From contig JAGRKQ010000080.1 of the NCBI GenBank assembly GCA_020442235.1, positions 1 to 7,112 of the forward strand: a DNA stretch of 7,112 nt. The letters run 5' to 3'. Below, piece after piece: positions 1-6,726 of the stretch. The notes under the pieces were generated by a model, which saw nothing but the letters and a program-made list of their open reading frames with translations, did not search any database and was not told where the DNA came from. The position numbers and the translations under genes were made by a program. Source of the DNA: Hyphomicrobiaceae bacterium (GTDB lineage: Bacteria; Pseudomonadota; Alphaproteobacteria; Rhizobiales; MH13). Position 1 is the stretch's first letter. Every line of letters starts with the position of its first letter.

Positions 1-582
1 GACCGCACCCGCCAGCCCGACCATGCCCATGTCGAGTTCTGCCGCGGCGTGAAGAACCCGATCGGCCTCAAATGCGGCCCGTCGATTTCGCCCGACGGCC
101 TTCTGGAACTGATCGACATCCTGAACCCGGCCAACACCGCCGGCCGGCTGACGCTGATCTGCCGTTTCGGCGCTGACAAGGTCGGCGATCACCTGCCGCA
201 GCTCATCCGCGCCGTCGAGCGCGAGGGCCGCAAGGTCGTGTGGTCCTGCGATCCGATGCACGGCAACACCATCTCGGCAGGCGGCTACAAGACGCGGCCG
301 TTCGAGCGGGTTCTCAAGGAGGTGGAAGCCTTCTTCGACGTGCACCGCGCCGAAGGCTCCTATCCGGGCGGCATCCATGTCGAGATGACCGGCAAGAACG
401 TCACCGAATGCACCGGCGGCGCCAAGGCGATCTCCGCCGACGATCTCTCTGACCGCTACCACACGCATTGCGACCCGCGTCTCAATGCCGATCAGGCGAT
501 CGAACTGGCCTTCCTGGTGGCGGAAAACATCAAGAAGGAACGCACGTCGTCCAACGTCGTTCCGCTGGCTTCCGGCGCCTGA
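1..582 (+). CDS. aroG: Class II (plant-type) DAHP synthase, C-terminal part
   Basis: 3-deoxy-D-arabino-heptulosonate 7-phosphate synthase condenses phosphoenolpyruvate with erythrose 4-phosphate, the committed step of the cytoplasmic shikimate pathway to aromatic amino acids. The reading frame is open from base 1, so the gene starts outside the window. 193 codons are present, against roughly 450-465 residues usual for the class II family. Family blocks in order (numbered from window codon 1) are HVEFCRG at 10-16, [10 protein letters not shown] at 19-28, DPMHGN with His87, GGIHVEMTG with Glu128, and CDPRLN with Asp158. The His, Glu and Asp occupy the metal-ligand blocks of the M. tuberculosis class II enzyme, with nearly the same spacing. 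The conserved [12 protein letters not shown] C-terminal block is present, so the 3' end looks intact. The TPR gene begins five bases after the stop, suggesting co-transcription. The regulatory N-terminal region is not visible, so feedback control cannot be judged. The symbol could be aroF or aroH in other naming schemes. Confidence 0.95.
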   Translation, partial: DRTRQPDHAHVEFCRGVKNPIGLKCGPSISPDGLLELIDILNPANTAGRLTLICRFGADKVGDHLPQLIRAVEREGRKVVWSCDPMHGNTISAGGYKTRPFERVLKEVEAFFDVHRAEGSYPGGIHVEMTGKNVTECTGGAKAISADDLSDRYHTHCDPRLNADQAIELAFLVAENIKKERTSSNVVPLASGA

Positions 583-587
583 GGCGC

Positions 588-1310
588 ATGCGCGCGCGCA
601 GTCTCCTTGCGGTGCTTGCTCTTGTCCTGCTCGGCGCAACGCTCGCCGGGCAGGCACAAGCCGGTGCTGCCCTGGAGGCCGCCCGCGCGCTTTTTGAGGA
701 CCGCCAGCTTCCCGGCGCCATCGACGCCGCCGCGCGCGCCATCGCGGCCGAGCCGCGCAATCCCGAGGCTCATGTGCTGGCCGGACTGGTTGCTGAGATC
801 ATCGGCGATTTGGAAGCGGCAGAAGCAGCCTATAGCCGTGCCTTGGAGCTCGACGCCGACAATGAAGCGGCACGGCGCGGTCTCTTCCGCATTGATGGTG
901 ATGGCAGCGCCGAGGAGGCCGGCTTCGAGATCCTTCAAGGCGCGACCGGGTTTTCCGCCCGCAACAGCCATCGCACCGGCCTGCTGATTCCGCTCGACAC
1001 CGACAGCGCCGACGATCCCCAGCTTCTCGGCTTCACCCCGCTCGGGACCAATCCGGCGGTGGGCATCCTGCGCTGGTATTCCGGCAGCCCCGGCACGTCC
1101 TATCTGACGCCCATCGTGCGGGCGCGTCTTGTCGATCTGACGCTCGGCACCTGGTCGGAGAGCGTCATCGACGAGGCGCTGGACGAACGCGCCGAATGGA
1201 CCTTCCGCGGTGACCGTGCGGCGGTGGTCTCAGAACCGGGCGGCGAGGTGGTTGCCATCCGCCTTCCCGGACGCGCGGTCGGGCCGCGCGACGTCGGCAG
1301 CGGCAACTGA
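588..1310 (+). CDS. Secreted TPR-repeat protein of unknown function
   Basis: I do not recognise this 240-residue protein as a named family. The chosen ATG at 588 gives a textbook Sec signal peptide: Arg2 and Arg4, a hydrophobic run at 6-20, and a likely cleavage after Ala-Gln-Ala near residue 25. An upstream in-frame start near 468 would lie inside aroG and bury the signal. Residues about 27-57 and 59-92 form two helical TPR-like units, the second with the AEAAYSRALELDADN pattern of a canonical TPR. Residues about 110-240 form a separate domain rich in Gly, Asp and Thr with beta-strand-like stretches, including a LLIPLDTDSADDPQLLGF segment. It has no visible cysteine. It lies five bases after the DAHP synthase stop; a GAGG at 581-584 is only three bases before the ATG, so translational coupling is plausible. 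The expected location is the periplasm, with TPRs mediating protein contacts. No enzymatic motif was seen and its role is unknown. Confidence 0.8.
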   Translation: MRARSLLAVLALVLLGATLAGQAQAGAALEAARALFEDRQLPGAIDAAARAIAAEPRNPEAHVLAGLVAEIIGDLEAAEAAYSRALELDADNEAARRGLFRIDGDGSAEEAGFEILQGATGFSARNSHRTGLLIPLDTDSADDPQLLGFTPLGTNPAVGILRWYSGSPGTSYLTPIVRARLVDLTLGTWSESVIDEALDERAEWTFRGDRAAVVSEPGGEVVAIRLPGRAVGPRDVGSGN

Positions 1311-1340
1311 CGGTTCTGACCCTTATACTGTTCCAGATTG

Positions 1341-1379
1341 CCGAACGATCTTTCGGCGGGCGGGCGTCTAGGCAGACGC
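1341..1379. repeat. Two small inverted repeats between the TPR and dioxygenase genes
   Basis: CCGAA at 1341-1345 pairs with TTCGG at 1352-1356 (6-base loop). GCGTCT at 1364-1369 pairs perfectly with AGACGC at 1374-1379 (4-base loop). Neither is followed by a T run on either strand, so a classical intrinsic terminator is not supported. They could mark the end of the upstream transcript or sit in the leader of the dioxygenase gene. Confidence 0.35.
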
Positions 1380-1403
1380 GCGCCCCGGCGCCATCTTGCA
1401 CGC

Positions 1404-2222
1404 ATGATGAGCCAGAAACCCAACACCCTCTTCCTGTCGCATGGTGCGCCCGATCTCGGCCTGCACGAGAGCCCGGCGCGCGCCTTCCTCCAGACCCTTG
1501 GCAAAACGCTGGGCAGGCCGCCGCTGATCGTCGTCGCCTCGGCGCATTTCGAGGCGCCGGACATCGCCGTCGTCGCCGATCCCGCTCCCCGCACCCTTTA
1601 TGATTTCGGCGGGTTTGACCGCCGGCTCCATGAAATGACCTATCCCGCGCCGGGGGCGCCCGAGGCGGCCGAAGCCGTTGCCGTGGCGCTTCAGGAGGAA
1701 GGCCTCACTGCGCGCGGTCTTGCCCGAAGGGGCTATGACCATGGCGTCTGGGTGCCACTGCAACTCATCTATCCCGAGGCCGACATTCCCGTCCTGATGG
1801 TCTCCGTCGATCCGCGGCGCGGCGCCGCGCATCACATTGCGGCGGGCCGGGCGATCCGAAAGGCCGTCGGTCCCGAGGCCCTCGTCATCGGCTCGGGGTC
1901 GATGACGCATGACCTGGCTTCGGTCTTCACCCGCGAGGGGCTTGCACCGCGCCTGAAACCGGCGCCGGCCTGGGTCACCGATTTTTCCGACTGGGTGACG
2001 CAGCATGTGGAAGCCGGAGACGTCGCGACGCTCAGCCGCTGGGAGGAGGCGCCGCATGCGCGCGACAATCACCCGACGCCGGAGCATTTCCTGCCGTTCT
2101 TCACCGCGCTCGGTGCGGCCGGCGAGCGGGCCGGCACCCGCATCCACACCTCGCCGCAATATGGGGCGCTGATGATGGATGTCGTTGCCTGGGAACAGGA
2201 CACTGAAGCGCTTGCGGCCTGA
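1404..2222 (+). CDS. DODA-type class III extradiol ring-cleavage dioxygenase (LigB superfamily, YgiD-like)
   Basis: This is a predicted cytoplasmic metal-dependent dioxygenase that opens catechol-type rings next to the hydroxyls. The closest characterised relatives are plant and bacterial 4,5-DOPA dioxygenases such as E. coli YgiD. The 272-residue length fits that family. Conserved histidine blocks appear in order: LSHGAP (His13), ASAHFE (His48), GYDHGVWVPL (His113), SGSMTHD (His169), and NHPTPEHFLPFF (His223 and His228). In the family, His13, His48 and a C-terminal His provide metal ligands, and His169 lies in a conserved active-site block. The near C-terminal YGALMMDVVAW segment is also typical. 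ATG 1404 and ATG 1407 are both possible starts. Neither has a clear Shine-Dalgarno, and an earlier TTG at 1338 would add an Arg-rich tail before the conserved core. The true substrate cannot be read from the sequence; many bacterial members are annotated only as generic dioxygenases. It is separated by 93 bases from the TPR gene and 86 bases from nadE. Confidence 0.9.
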   Translation: MMSQKPNTLFLSHGAPDLGLHESPARAFLQTLGKTLGRPPLIVVASAHFEAPDIAVVADPAPRTLYDFGGFDRRLHEMTYPAPGAPEAAEAVAVALQEEGLTARGLARRGYDHGVWVPLQLIYPEADIPVLMVSVDPRRGAAHHIAAGRAIRKAVGPEALVIGSGSMTHDLASVFTREGLAPRLKPAPAWVTDFSDWVTQHVEAGDVATLSRWEEAPHARDNHPTPEHFLPFFTALGAAGERAGTRIHTSPQYGALMMDVVAWEQDTEALAA

Positions 2223-2267
2223 GCGGCGTTGCGGAGGCGAGGAGCAGGCGCTAACTGAGGGTGTGAA

Positions 2268-2292
2268 GCACGAACGCCCGTTCGCTGCGAAC
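2268..2292. promoter_or_regulatory. Alternating inverted repeats upstream of nadE (possible operator or leader hairpins)
   Basis: CGAACG at 2271-2276 and CGTTCG at 2279-2284 form an inverted repeat with a 2-base centre, optionally extended by GCA 2268-2270 with TGC 2286-2288 across a one-base bulge. GTTCGC at 2280-2285 and GCGAAC at 2287-2292 form a second perfect one with a single-base centre. The middle arm is shared, so the two structures exclude each other. The block ends 16 bases before the nadE ATG. It could be a repressor site or a leader with alternative hairpins; no function is proven. Confidence 0.35.
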
Positions 2293-2308
2293 CTTCGGAC
2301 AGGCCTTG

Positions 2309-3967
2309 ATGAGCGACCGCCTCCGCATAGCCATTGCCCAGATCAACCCCACCGTCGGGGCGATTGCCGGCAATCTTGAAAAGCTGCGTCAGGCGCGCGC
2401 CGAGGCTGCCCGCATGGGGGCCGATCTCGTCGCCTTTTCCGAGCTGTTCCTTGCCGGCTACCCGCCCGAGGATCTCGTCCTTCGCGGGTCCTTCATCACT
2501 GCCTGCCGGGATGCGCTCGATGCGGTTGTGGCCGACACCGCCGATGGCGGGCCTGCGGTCGCTGTCGGGTTGCCGATCGCCGAAGACGGCAAGCTCTACA
2601 ACAGCTATGCGATCGCCGATGGCGGGGCGCTGGTCGGCATCCGCCACAAGGTCGAACTGCCCAATTACGGCGTCTTCGATGAAAAGCGCGTGTTCGATTC
2701 CGGCCCGCTGCCGGGCCCGGTCGGCTTTCGCGGCTTCCGGCTCGGTCTGCCGATCTGCGAGGATCTGTGGTTCCCGGAAGTGGCCGAGTGCCTGTCGGAA
2801 ACCGGCGCGGAGCTCCTGATCTCGCCGAACGGCTCGCCCTACTGGCGCGGCAAGCAGGACGAGCGCCTGGCGGTGATGGTGGCGCGGGTCGTCGAAACCG
2901 GACTGCCGCTCGTCTACATCAACCAGATTTCCGGGCAGGACGAACTCGTCTTCGACGGCGGCTCCTTCGGCCTCAATGGCGACAAGACGCTCTCTTTCCA
3001 GATGCCGCAGATGGAAGAATCGATCGGCCTTGCCGTGTTCGAGCGCGGCGCGGGCGGCGTTGCCTGCATTGAGGGCCCGAAGGCCGTTTTGCCCGACACC
3101 GACGAGGCCGACTGGCGCGCCGTGGTCGTGGGCCTGCGCGATTACGTCGAAAAGAACCGCTTTCCCGGCGTCGTGCTCGGCCTTTCCGGCGGCATCGATT
3201 CGGCGATCGTCGCAGCAATTGCCGTCGATGCGCTTGGCCCGGACCGGGTGCACGCGGTGATGATGCCCTATCGCTATACGGCGAGCGATAGCCTGGAGGA
3301 CGCGGCAGCCTGCGCCGATCTTCTCGGCATCCGCTACGACACGCTGCCCATCGCCGGGCCGGTGGAAGGACTGGAAGCCACCCTCAGCCCGATCTTCGAC
3401 GGTCTTGCCCGCGATGTGACGGAGGAAAATCTTCAGTCGCGCGTGCGCGGCACCATCCTGATGGCGATTTCCAACAAGCTCGGCTCCATGCTGGTGACGA
3501 CGGGCAACAAGTCGGAAATGAGCGTCGGTTACGCGACGCTCTATGGCGACATGAACGGCGGCTTCAACCCGATCAAGGACCTTTACAAGACCGAGGTCTA
3601 CCGGCTTGCCGCCTGGCGCAACACCAACCGCCCGGCCGGCGTCCTGGGCCCCTCGGGAACGCTGATCCCGGAGCGCATCCTGACCAAGGCGCCGACGGCG
3701 GAACTGCGCGAAAACCAGACCGATCAGGATTCCCTGCCGCCCTATGACATTCTCGATGCGACCCTGAAGGGGCTGGTCGAGGAGGAGCGCTCGCTCGCCG
3801 ACATTGTTGCCTCCGGCATTGATGAGGCGGTCGTGCGCCGCATCCAGCATCTTCTTTACATCGCCGAATACAAGCGCCGTCAGTCGGCGCCGGGGGTGAA
3901 GATCACGCGCCGGAATTTCGGCCGCGACCGGCGCTATCCGATCACCAACGGCTATCGGGACCGCTAG
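2309..3967 (+). CDS. nadE: Glutamine-dependent NAD+ synthetase
   Basis: This enzyme catalyses the last step of NAD+ synthesis: ATP-dependent amidation of nicotinic acid adenine dinucleotide with ammonia released from glutamine, in the cytoplasm. The 552-residue length matches the two-domain form. The N-terminal nitrilase-type amidotransferase domain (about 1-265) has the Glu-Lys-Cys triad: Glu45 in FSELF, Lys114 before the [11 protein letters not shown] block, and Cys150 in [11 protein letters not shown]. The C-terminal adenylating domain (about 270-552) has the pyrophosphate-binding [10 protein letters not shown] loop with SGGIDS at 293-298. It also has the family blocks [34 protein letters not shown] and [14 protein letters not shown] 2309 is preferred over the adjacent TTG 2306 and is preceded by a modest GGACAGG at 2297-2303. 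gltX2 follows after four bases, so the two probably share an mRNA. No damage or missing catalytic residue was seen. Confidence 0.97.
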   Translation: MSDRLRIAIAQINPTVGAIAGNLEKLRQARAEAARMGADLVAFSELFLAGYPPEDLVLRGSFITACRDALDAVVADTADGGPAVAVGLPIAEDGKLYNSYAIADGGALVGIRHKVELPNYGVFDEKRVFDSGPLPGPVGFRGFRLGLPICEDLWFPEVAECLSETGAELLISPNGSPYWRGKQDERLAVMVARVVETGLPLVYINQISGQDELVFDGGSFGLNGDKTLSFQMPQMEESIGLAVFERGAGGVACIEGPKAVLPDTDEADWRAVVVGLRDYVEKNRFPGVVLGLSGGIDSAIVAAIAVDALGPDRVHAVMMPYRYTASDSLEDAAACADLLGIRYDTLPIAGPVEGLEATLSPIFDGLARDVTEENLQSRVRGTILMAISNKLGSMLVTTGNKSEMSVGYATLYGDMNGGFNPIKDLYKTEVYRLAAWRNTNRPAGVLGPSGTLIPERILTKAPTAELRENQTDQDSLPPYDILDATLKGLVEEERSLADIVASGIDEAVVRRIQHLLYIAEYKRRQSAPGVKITRRNFGRDRRYPITNGYRDR

Positions 3968-3971
3968 GACC

Positions 3972-5315
3972 ATGGCCGTGACCGTGCGCTTTGCGCCGTC
4001 TCCGACCGGGCGGCTTCACATCGGCAACGCCCGCACCGCGCTCTATAACGCGCTCTACGCGCTGAAGACCGGTGGGGACTTCATCCTGCGCCTCGACGAC
4101 ACCGACACGGAGCGCTCCACGCAGGACTTCGCCGACGGCATCGTGGAAGATGTTGCCTGGCTCGGGATCGTGCCTGCGCGCACGCAGACCCAGACGGCCC
4201 GCAAGGCGCGGCACGATGCGGTTGCCGATGCGCTGCGGGCCTCGGGCCGGCTCTATGCCTGCTACGAGACACCCGAAGAGCTGGAATACAGGCGCCGGCG
4301 TCTTCTGGCGCGTGGCCTGCCGCCGATCTACGACCGCACGGGGCTGTCGCTGACATCCGATGAGCGGACCGCCCTGGAAGCGGAAGGGCGCCGTCCGCAC
4401 TGGCGGTTCCGGCTGGAAGGGCGCGTCGTGGAATGGGACGACCTGGCGCGCGGGGCGCAGAAGGCCGATACCGCCTCCATGTCCGATCCCGTCCTGATCC
4501 GCGAGGACGGGCGTTATCTCTACACGCTGACCTCGGTGGTCGACGACATCGACTTCGCCGTGACCCACATCATCCGCGGCGAGGACCACATCTCCAACAC
4601 CGGCGTCCAGATCGAACTCTTCGAGGCGCTGGGGGCGACGGCGCCGGCCTTCGGGCATCACAATCTTCTGACGACGGCGGATGGGGAGGGGCTTTCCAAA
4701 CGCTCCGGCGCGCTGTCGCTGCAAAGCCTGCGTGCCGACGGGCTGGAGCCGATGGCGGTCGCAAGCCTGGCCGTATTGACCGGCACGGCGCATGCCGTGG
4801 CGGCGCGCGCCGATCTTGATGCGCTTGCCGGCGATTTCGATCTTGCCGCCGTATCGCGCGGCGCGGCGCGGTTCGATCCGGCCGACCTTCCCGCGCTCAA
4901 TGCCCAGCTTCTTCACGCCATGACGCCCGAGGACGCCGCACCGCGGCTGAAGGCGCTGGGGCTCGATCCCGATCCGGTGCTGTTCGAGGCCGTGCGGGCC
5001 AATCTGGTGCGGCTCGGCGATGCCCGGCTCTGGTGGCAGGTGGTGAAGGGCGAGATCGCCGTTCCCGTCATGCCCGAGGATGCCGCGTTCCTGCGCCTTG
5101 CCGCCGAACGCCTTCCGGGTCGCATCGATCAGGCGAGCTGGGGGCTTTGGACGAAAGCGCTGAAGGCTGAGACGGGCCGCAAGGGCAGGGCGCTGTTCCA
5201 CCCTTTGCGTCTGGCCTTGACCGGAGAGGAAAGCGGCCCGGAACTGGCCGCCCTCTTGCCGCTGATCGGTCCGGACAAGGTCCGTGCGCGGCTTCTGGCC
5301 GCTGCCGCCGCGTGA
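3972..5315 (+). CDS. gltX2: Glutamyl-tRNA synthetase, second paralogue (GltX2 type)
   Basis: A class I aminoacyl-tRNA synthetase that charges tRNA with glutamate in the cytoplasm. The 447-residue product starts with [20 protein letters not shown], containing the HIGH-type signature HIGN at 16-19. The [11 protein letters not shown] block is at about 39-49, RGEDH at 202-206 and the KMSKR-type loop as GLSKRSG around 240-246. The second lysine (Lys243) is kept, but the first lysine position is glycine. The usual Cys-x-Cys zinc region has a single cysteine (Cys97 in [10 protein letters not shown]), so a zinc site is unlikely. These variants and the C-terminal [18 protein letters not shown] block resemble rhizobial GltX2 proteins rather than the principal GltX1. 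Alphaproteobacteria usually lack GlnRS and use GatCAB transamidation, so a duplicate GluRS may differ in preference for tRNA-Glu or tRNA-Gln; that is inference. The start lies four bases after the nadE stop, with AGGA at 3966-3969 overlapping it. Its last codon and stop fall in the first copy of a 21-bp tandem repeat. Confidence 0.95.
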   Translation: MAVTVRFAPSPTGRLHIGNARTALYNALYALKTGGDFILRLDDTDTERSTQDFADGIVEDVAWLGIVPARTQTQTARKARHDAVADALRASGRLYACYETPEELEYRRRRLLARGLPPIYDRTGLSLTSDERTALEAEGRRPHWRFRLEGRVVEWDDLARGAQKADTASMSDPVLIREDGRYLYTLTSVVDDIDFAVTHIIRGEDHISNTGVQIELFEALGATAPAFGHHNLLTTADGEGLSKRSGALSLQSLRADGLEPMAVASLAVLTGTAHAVAARADLDALAGDFDLAAVSRGAARFDPADLPALNAQLLHAMTPEDAAPRLKALGLDPDPVLFEAVRANLVRLGDARLWWQVVKGEIAVPVMPEDAAFLRLAAERLPGRIDQASWGLWTKALKAETGRKGRALFHPLRLALTGEESGPELAALLPLIGPDKVRARLLAAAAA

Positions 5316-5352
5316 TTACTGGACGTAGCTGCGTGATTACTGGACGTAGCTG
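5310..5352. repeat. Perfect 21-bp tandem duplication spanning two convergent stop codons
   Basis: Bases 5310-5330 are repeated exactly at 5331-5351, with one further matching base at 5352. Copy 1 contains the last alanine codon and TGA stop of gltX2. Copy 2 contains the last codons (Ser-Tyr-Val-Gln) and TAA stop of the - strand gene. Each copy carries both stop signals, and the 7-codon period keeps both frames. Without the duplication the two stop codons would be immediately adjacent. No hairpin terminator was seen at this junction. Confidence 0.97.
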
Positions 5353-6431
5353 AAAGTCGGGCCGACGACGCGCACCGAGCGCCCGCCGCTGGTCGTCACG
5401 TCCGGGGTCTCATGAAGATCGAGACCGCCAAGAAGGCTTTCCACCGTATCCGGATCGAGGCTCGGCTCGACCCGGCTGATGGGCGCCGGGACCGTGCGGC
5501 GCAGGCTCGTTCCCGCGATGAGAGCCGTGCCGGCGCCATCCGCGCGGGGCGCTTCGCCGAGCACCGGGCGCGGTGCCTGACAGGCGCAGGCGGCGACGAA
5601 CTCATTGCGGAAGCGGAAGGCGTTGGGCAGGGCCGTATAGGGCGCATCGCCATTCGCCGAGATCATCTCTTCCGGCTCGCCGCCCGGATTGGGGTAGACA
5701 TAGAGCGAGACATCCGTGCCCGGACACATGGAGGAACAGGCCTCCTGGTCGGTCGAGAAGCGCTCGCGCGTTGTGGCGAAGCTGATCGGCCAGTAATAGC
5801 CGTCGCAACTGCGCACGCACATGGTGCGGAAGGTGCCGCCACGCACGCTGAAGCGCGGCTCGCGCGGTTCGCGGCGTTCCCGCCGTTCCTCTTCCGGCTG
5901 CGGCAGGACGCGCCCGCGCTCGTCATAGCGCGGGGCGACGACGCGTCCACGCTCGCCCGCAGAGCCGCGTTCGCCGAAGATGAAGGACAGGATGTTGCCC
6001 TGACGCCGTTCGGCGCGCTCCTCGCGCGGAGCGGCCTCGCCGCAGCGATTGGCGGCCAGCGCGCGCTCGATCCGGCGGCGACGGTTGCTGGAACCGCCAC
6101 CCGCATGCCGGTCGCGCTGGGCGATCAGCTGCGACAGGTTGTTCTGCATGCGCTGGATGGTGGACAGAAGCTGTCCGCAGGATCCCGTGCGGGCGCGTTC
6201 GCAGCCGCCACGCCGCGCCGAGCGCTGGGCGGAGGCGAGTTCGGAACGCTGGCGCTGAACGGCCTGGTCGTAGCGGCGATAGGTGGCGTTGCCGCCGCCC
6301 GATACGCTGGCGAGCTGGGCGCGCAGATCGTTGCAGACGGCGGATTGGGCGTGAGCGTCACCGGCGGCCCCGAAAGACAGGACCAGCACAAGATTGAAGA
6401 GCGCTGCCAGCGCTGCACGCCCGCTATACAT
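5337..6431 (-). CDS. Secreted cysteine-rich protein with DUF2865-type core
   Basis: This 364-residue protein has a signal peptide: Arg5, a hydrophobic stretch at 6-23, and a likely cleavage after Ala-His-Ala at residue 28. Residues about 33-128 are Gln/Arg/Ala-rich and probably helical or coiled-coil. Residues about 132-193 form a low-complexity Arg/Glu linker. The core at about 198-285 contains FRTMCVRSCDGYYWPISFAT, CSSMCPGTDVSLYVYPNPG and PYTALPNAFRFR, which I recognise as the DUF2865 pattern found mostly in Hyphomicrobiales. Function is unknown. There are ten cysteines (33, 77, 85, 130, 205, 209, 232, 236, 282, 284), an even number that suits disulfide bonding in the periplasm. The C-terminal tail ends in a VRVVGPTFSYVQ segment that lies in copy 2 of the 21-bp duplication. 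The ATG is supported by a GGAG ribosome binding site at 6438-6441, six bases upstream. It is convergent with gltX2 and downstream of a probable small gene on the same strand. Confidence 0.88.
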   Translation of the reverse strand: MYSGRAALAALFNLVLVLSFGAAGDAHAQSAVCNDLRAQLASVSGGGNATYRRYDQAVQRQRSELASAQRSARRGGCERARTGSCGQLLSTIQRMQNNLSQLIAQRDRHAGGGSSNRRRRIERALAANRCGEAAPREERAERRQGNILSFIFGERGSAGERGRVVAPRYDERGRVLPQPEEERRERREPREPRFSVRGGTFRTMCVRSCDGYYWPISFATTRERFSTDQEACSSMCPGTDVSLYVYPNPGGEPEEMISANGDAPYTALPNAFRFRNEFVAACACQAPRPVLGEAPRADGAGTALIAGTSLRRTVPAPISRVEPSLDPDTVESLLGGLDLHETPDVTTSGGRSVRVVGPTFSYVQ

Positions 6432-6480
6432 GTTGTTCTCCGCCCCGGCCGATACGCGCCGGGCATCCCCACTCCCATGA

Positions 6481-6510
6481 GGTAAACAGCCAATGACCCC
6501 GATCGGTCAA
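6481..6510 (-). promoter_or_regulatory. Possible promoter for the DUF2865-like gene
   Basis: Read on the - strand, TTGACC (6510-6505) is a good -35 match and TTTACC (6486-6481) is a weak -10, separated by 18 bases. This would start transcription about 40 bases before the ATG at 6431. The -35 is embedded in an inverted repeat, TGACC 6494-6498 with GGTCA 6505-6509 (6-base centre), which could be an operator. The weak -10 keeps confidence low. Confidence 0.3.
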
Positions 6511-6517
6511 ATGCCGA

Positions 6518-6538
6518 GGGTGTTTAGAGTGAACACCC
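6518..6538. promoter_or_regulatory. Perfect 7-bp inverted repeat, GGGTGTT-N7-AACACCC
   Basis: GGGTGTT at 6518-6524 is the exact reverse complement of AACACCC at 6532-6538. It lies 62 bases past the end of the small - strand gene and just upstream of the candidate -35 for the DUF2865-like gene. As RNA it would be a 7-bp stem with a 7-base loop. It lacks a T tail on the - strand, so an operator is at least as likely as a terminator. Confidence 0.4.
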
Positions 6539-6600
6539 GGTTATCGGCGAAAACGCGGCAGGCGTGCCGAAAAGGCAGGATTGGAGCGGCTCCGCGGGCC

Positions 6601-6726
6601 TTAATGCAGGGTTGGTGCGGCCGAAACCGGCTCGGCCTCGCTGAGGACGATCAGTTCGGGAAGGTGCGGGCCGATCTCTTCAAGCAAGAGATTGGCGAGA
6701 AAGGCGGTCGTATCCGTGCAAGCCAT
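6601..6726 (-). CDS. Small protein of 41 residues, unknown function
   Basis: I do not recognise the product. The ATG at 6726 (read on the - strand) is preceded at seven bases by an AGGAG ribosome binding site, the best Shine-Dalgarno in this intergenic area. The frame is open further upstream to an ATG at 6885, but that extension lacks such a site. The peptide begins MACTDTTAFLANLLLEEIGP and continues with an amphipathic, Leu/Ile/Glu-rich helix-like segment to about residue 30, then a short Ala/Pro tail. It has no signal peptide and is too polar for a confident membrane segment. It is acidic, with one cysteine at position 3. It is co-directional with the DUF2865-like gene, with 169 bases between them that hold a candidate promoter. 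It could be a genuine small cytoplasmic protein or a chance frame; the ribosome binding site tips me towards real. Confidence 0.5.
   Translation of the reverse strand: MACTDTTAFLANLLLEEIGPHLPELIVLSEAEPVSAAPTLH

Noticed and set aside
1368..2159. Long - strand open frame of 263 codons opposite the dioxygenase
   Set aside because: It lies antisense to a clear conserved enzyme, is Arg/Gly-rich, and has no recognisable motif. High-GC codon bias produces such shadow frames.
2271..2292. Possible alphaproteobacterial LexA (SOS) box upstream of nadE
   Set aside because: The known site is a direct repeat GTTC-N7-GTTC. Here the GAAC and GTTC arms alternate in orientation with 4- and 5-base gaps, and the two same-orientation arms are 13 bases apart.
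2069..3973. 634-codon - strand open frame opposite nadE and part of the dioxygenase gene
   Set aside because: It is an antisense shadow of nadE, whose catalytic motifs are all intact on the + strand. No protein family is recognised in the antisense product.
3942..5201. 419-codon - strand open frame opposite gltX2
   Set aside because: It is the mirror of a conserved synthetase; composition is His/Arg/Gly-rich with no domain signature.
5412..6485. 357-codon + strand open frame opposite the DUF2865-like gene
   Set aside because: The - strand product has a signal peptide, a ribosome binding site and recognisable family motifs. The + strand frame has none of these.
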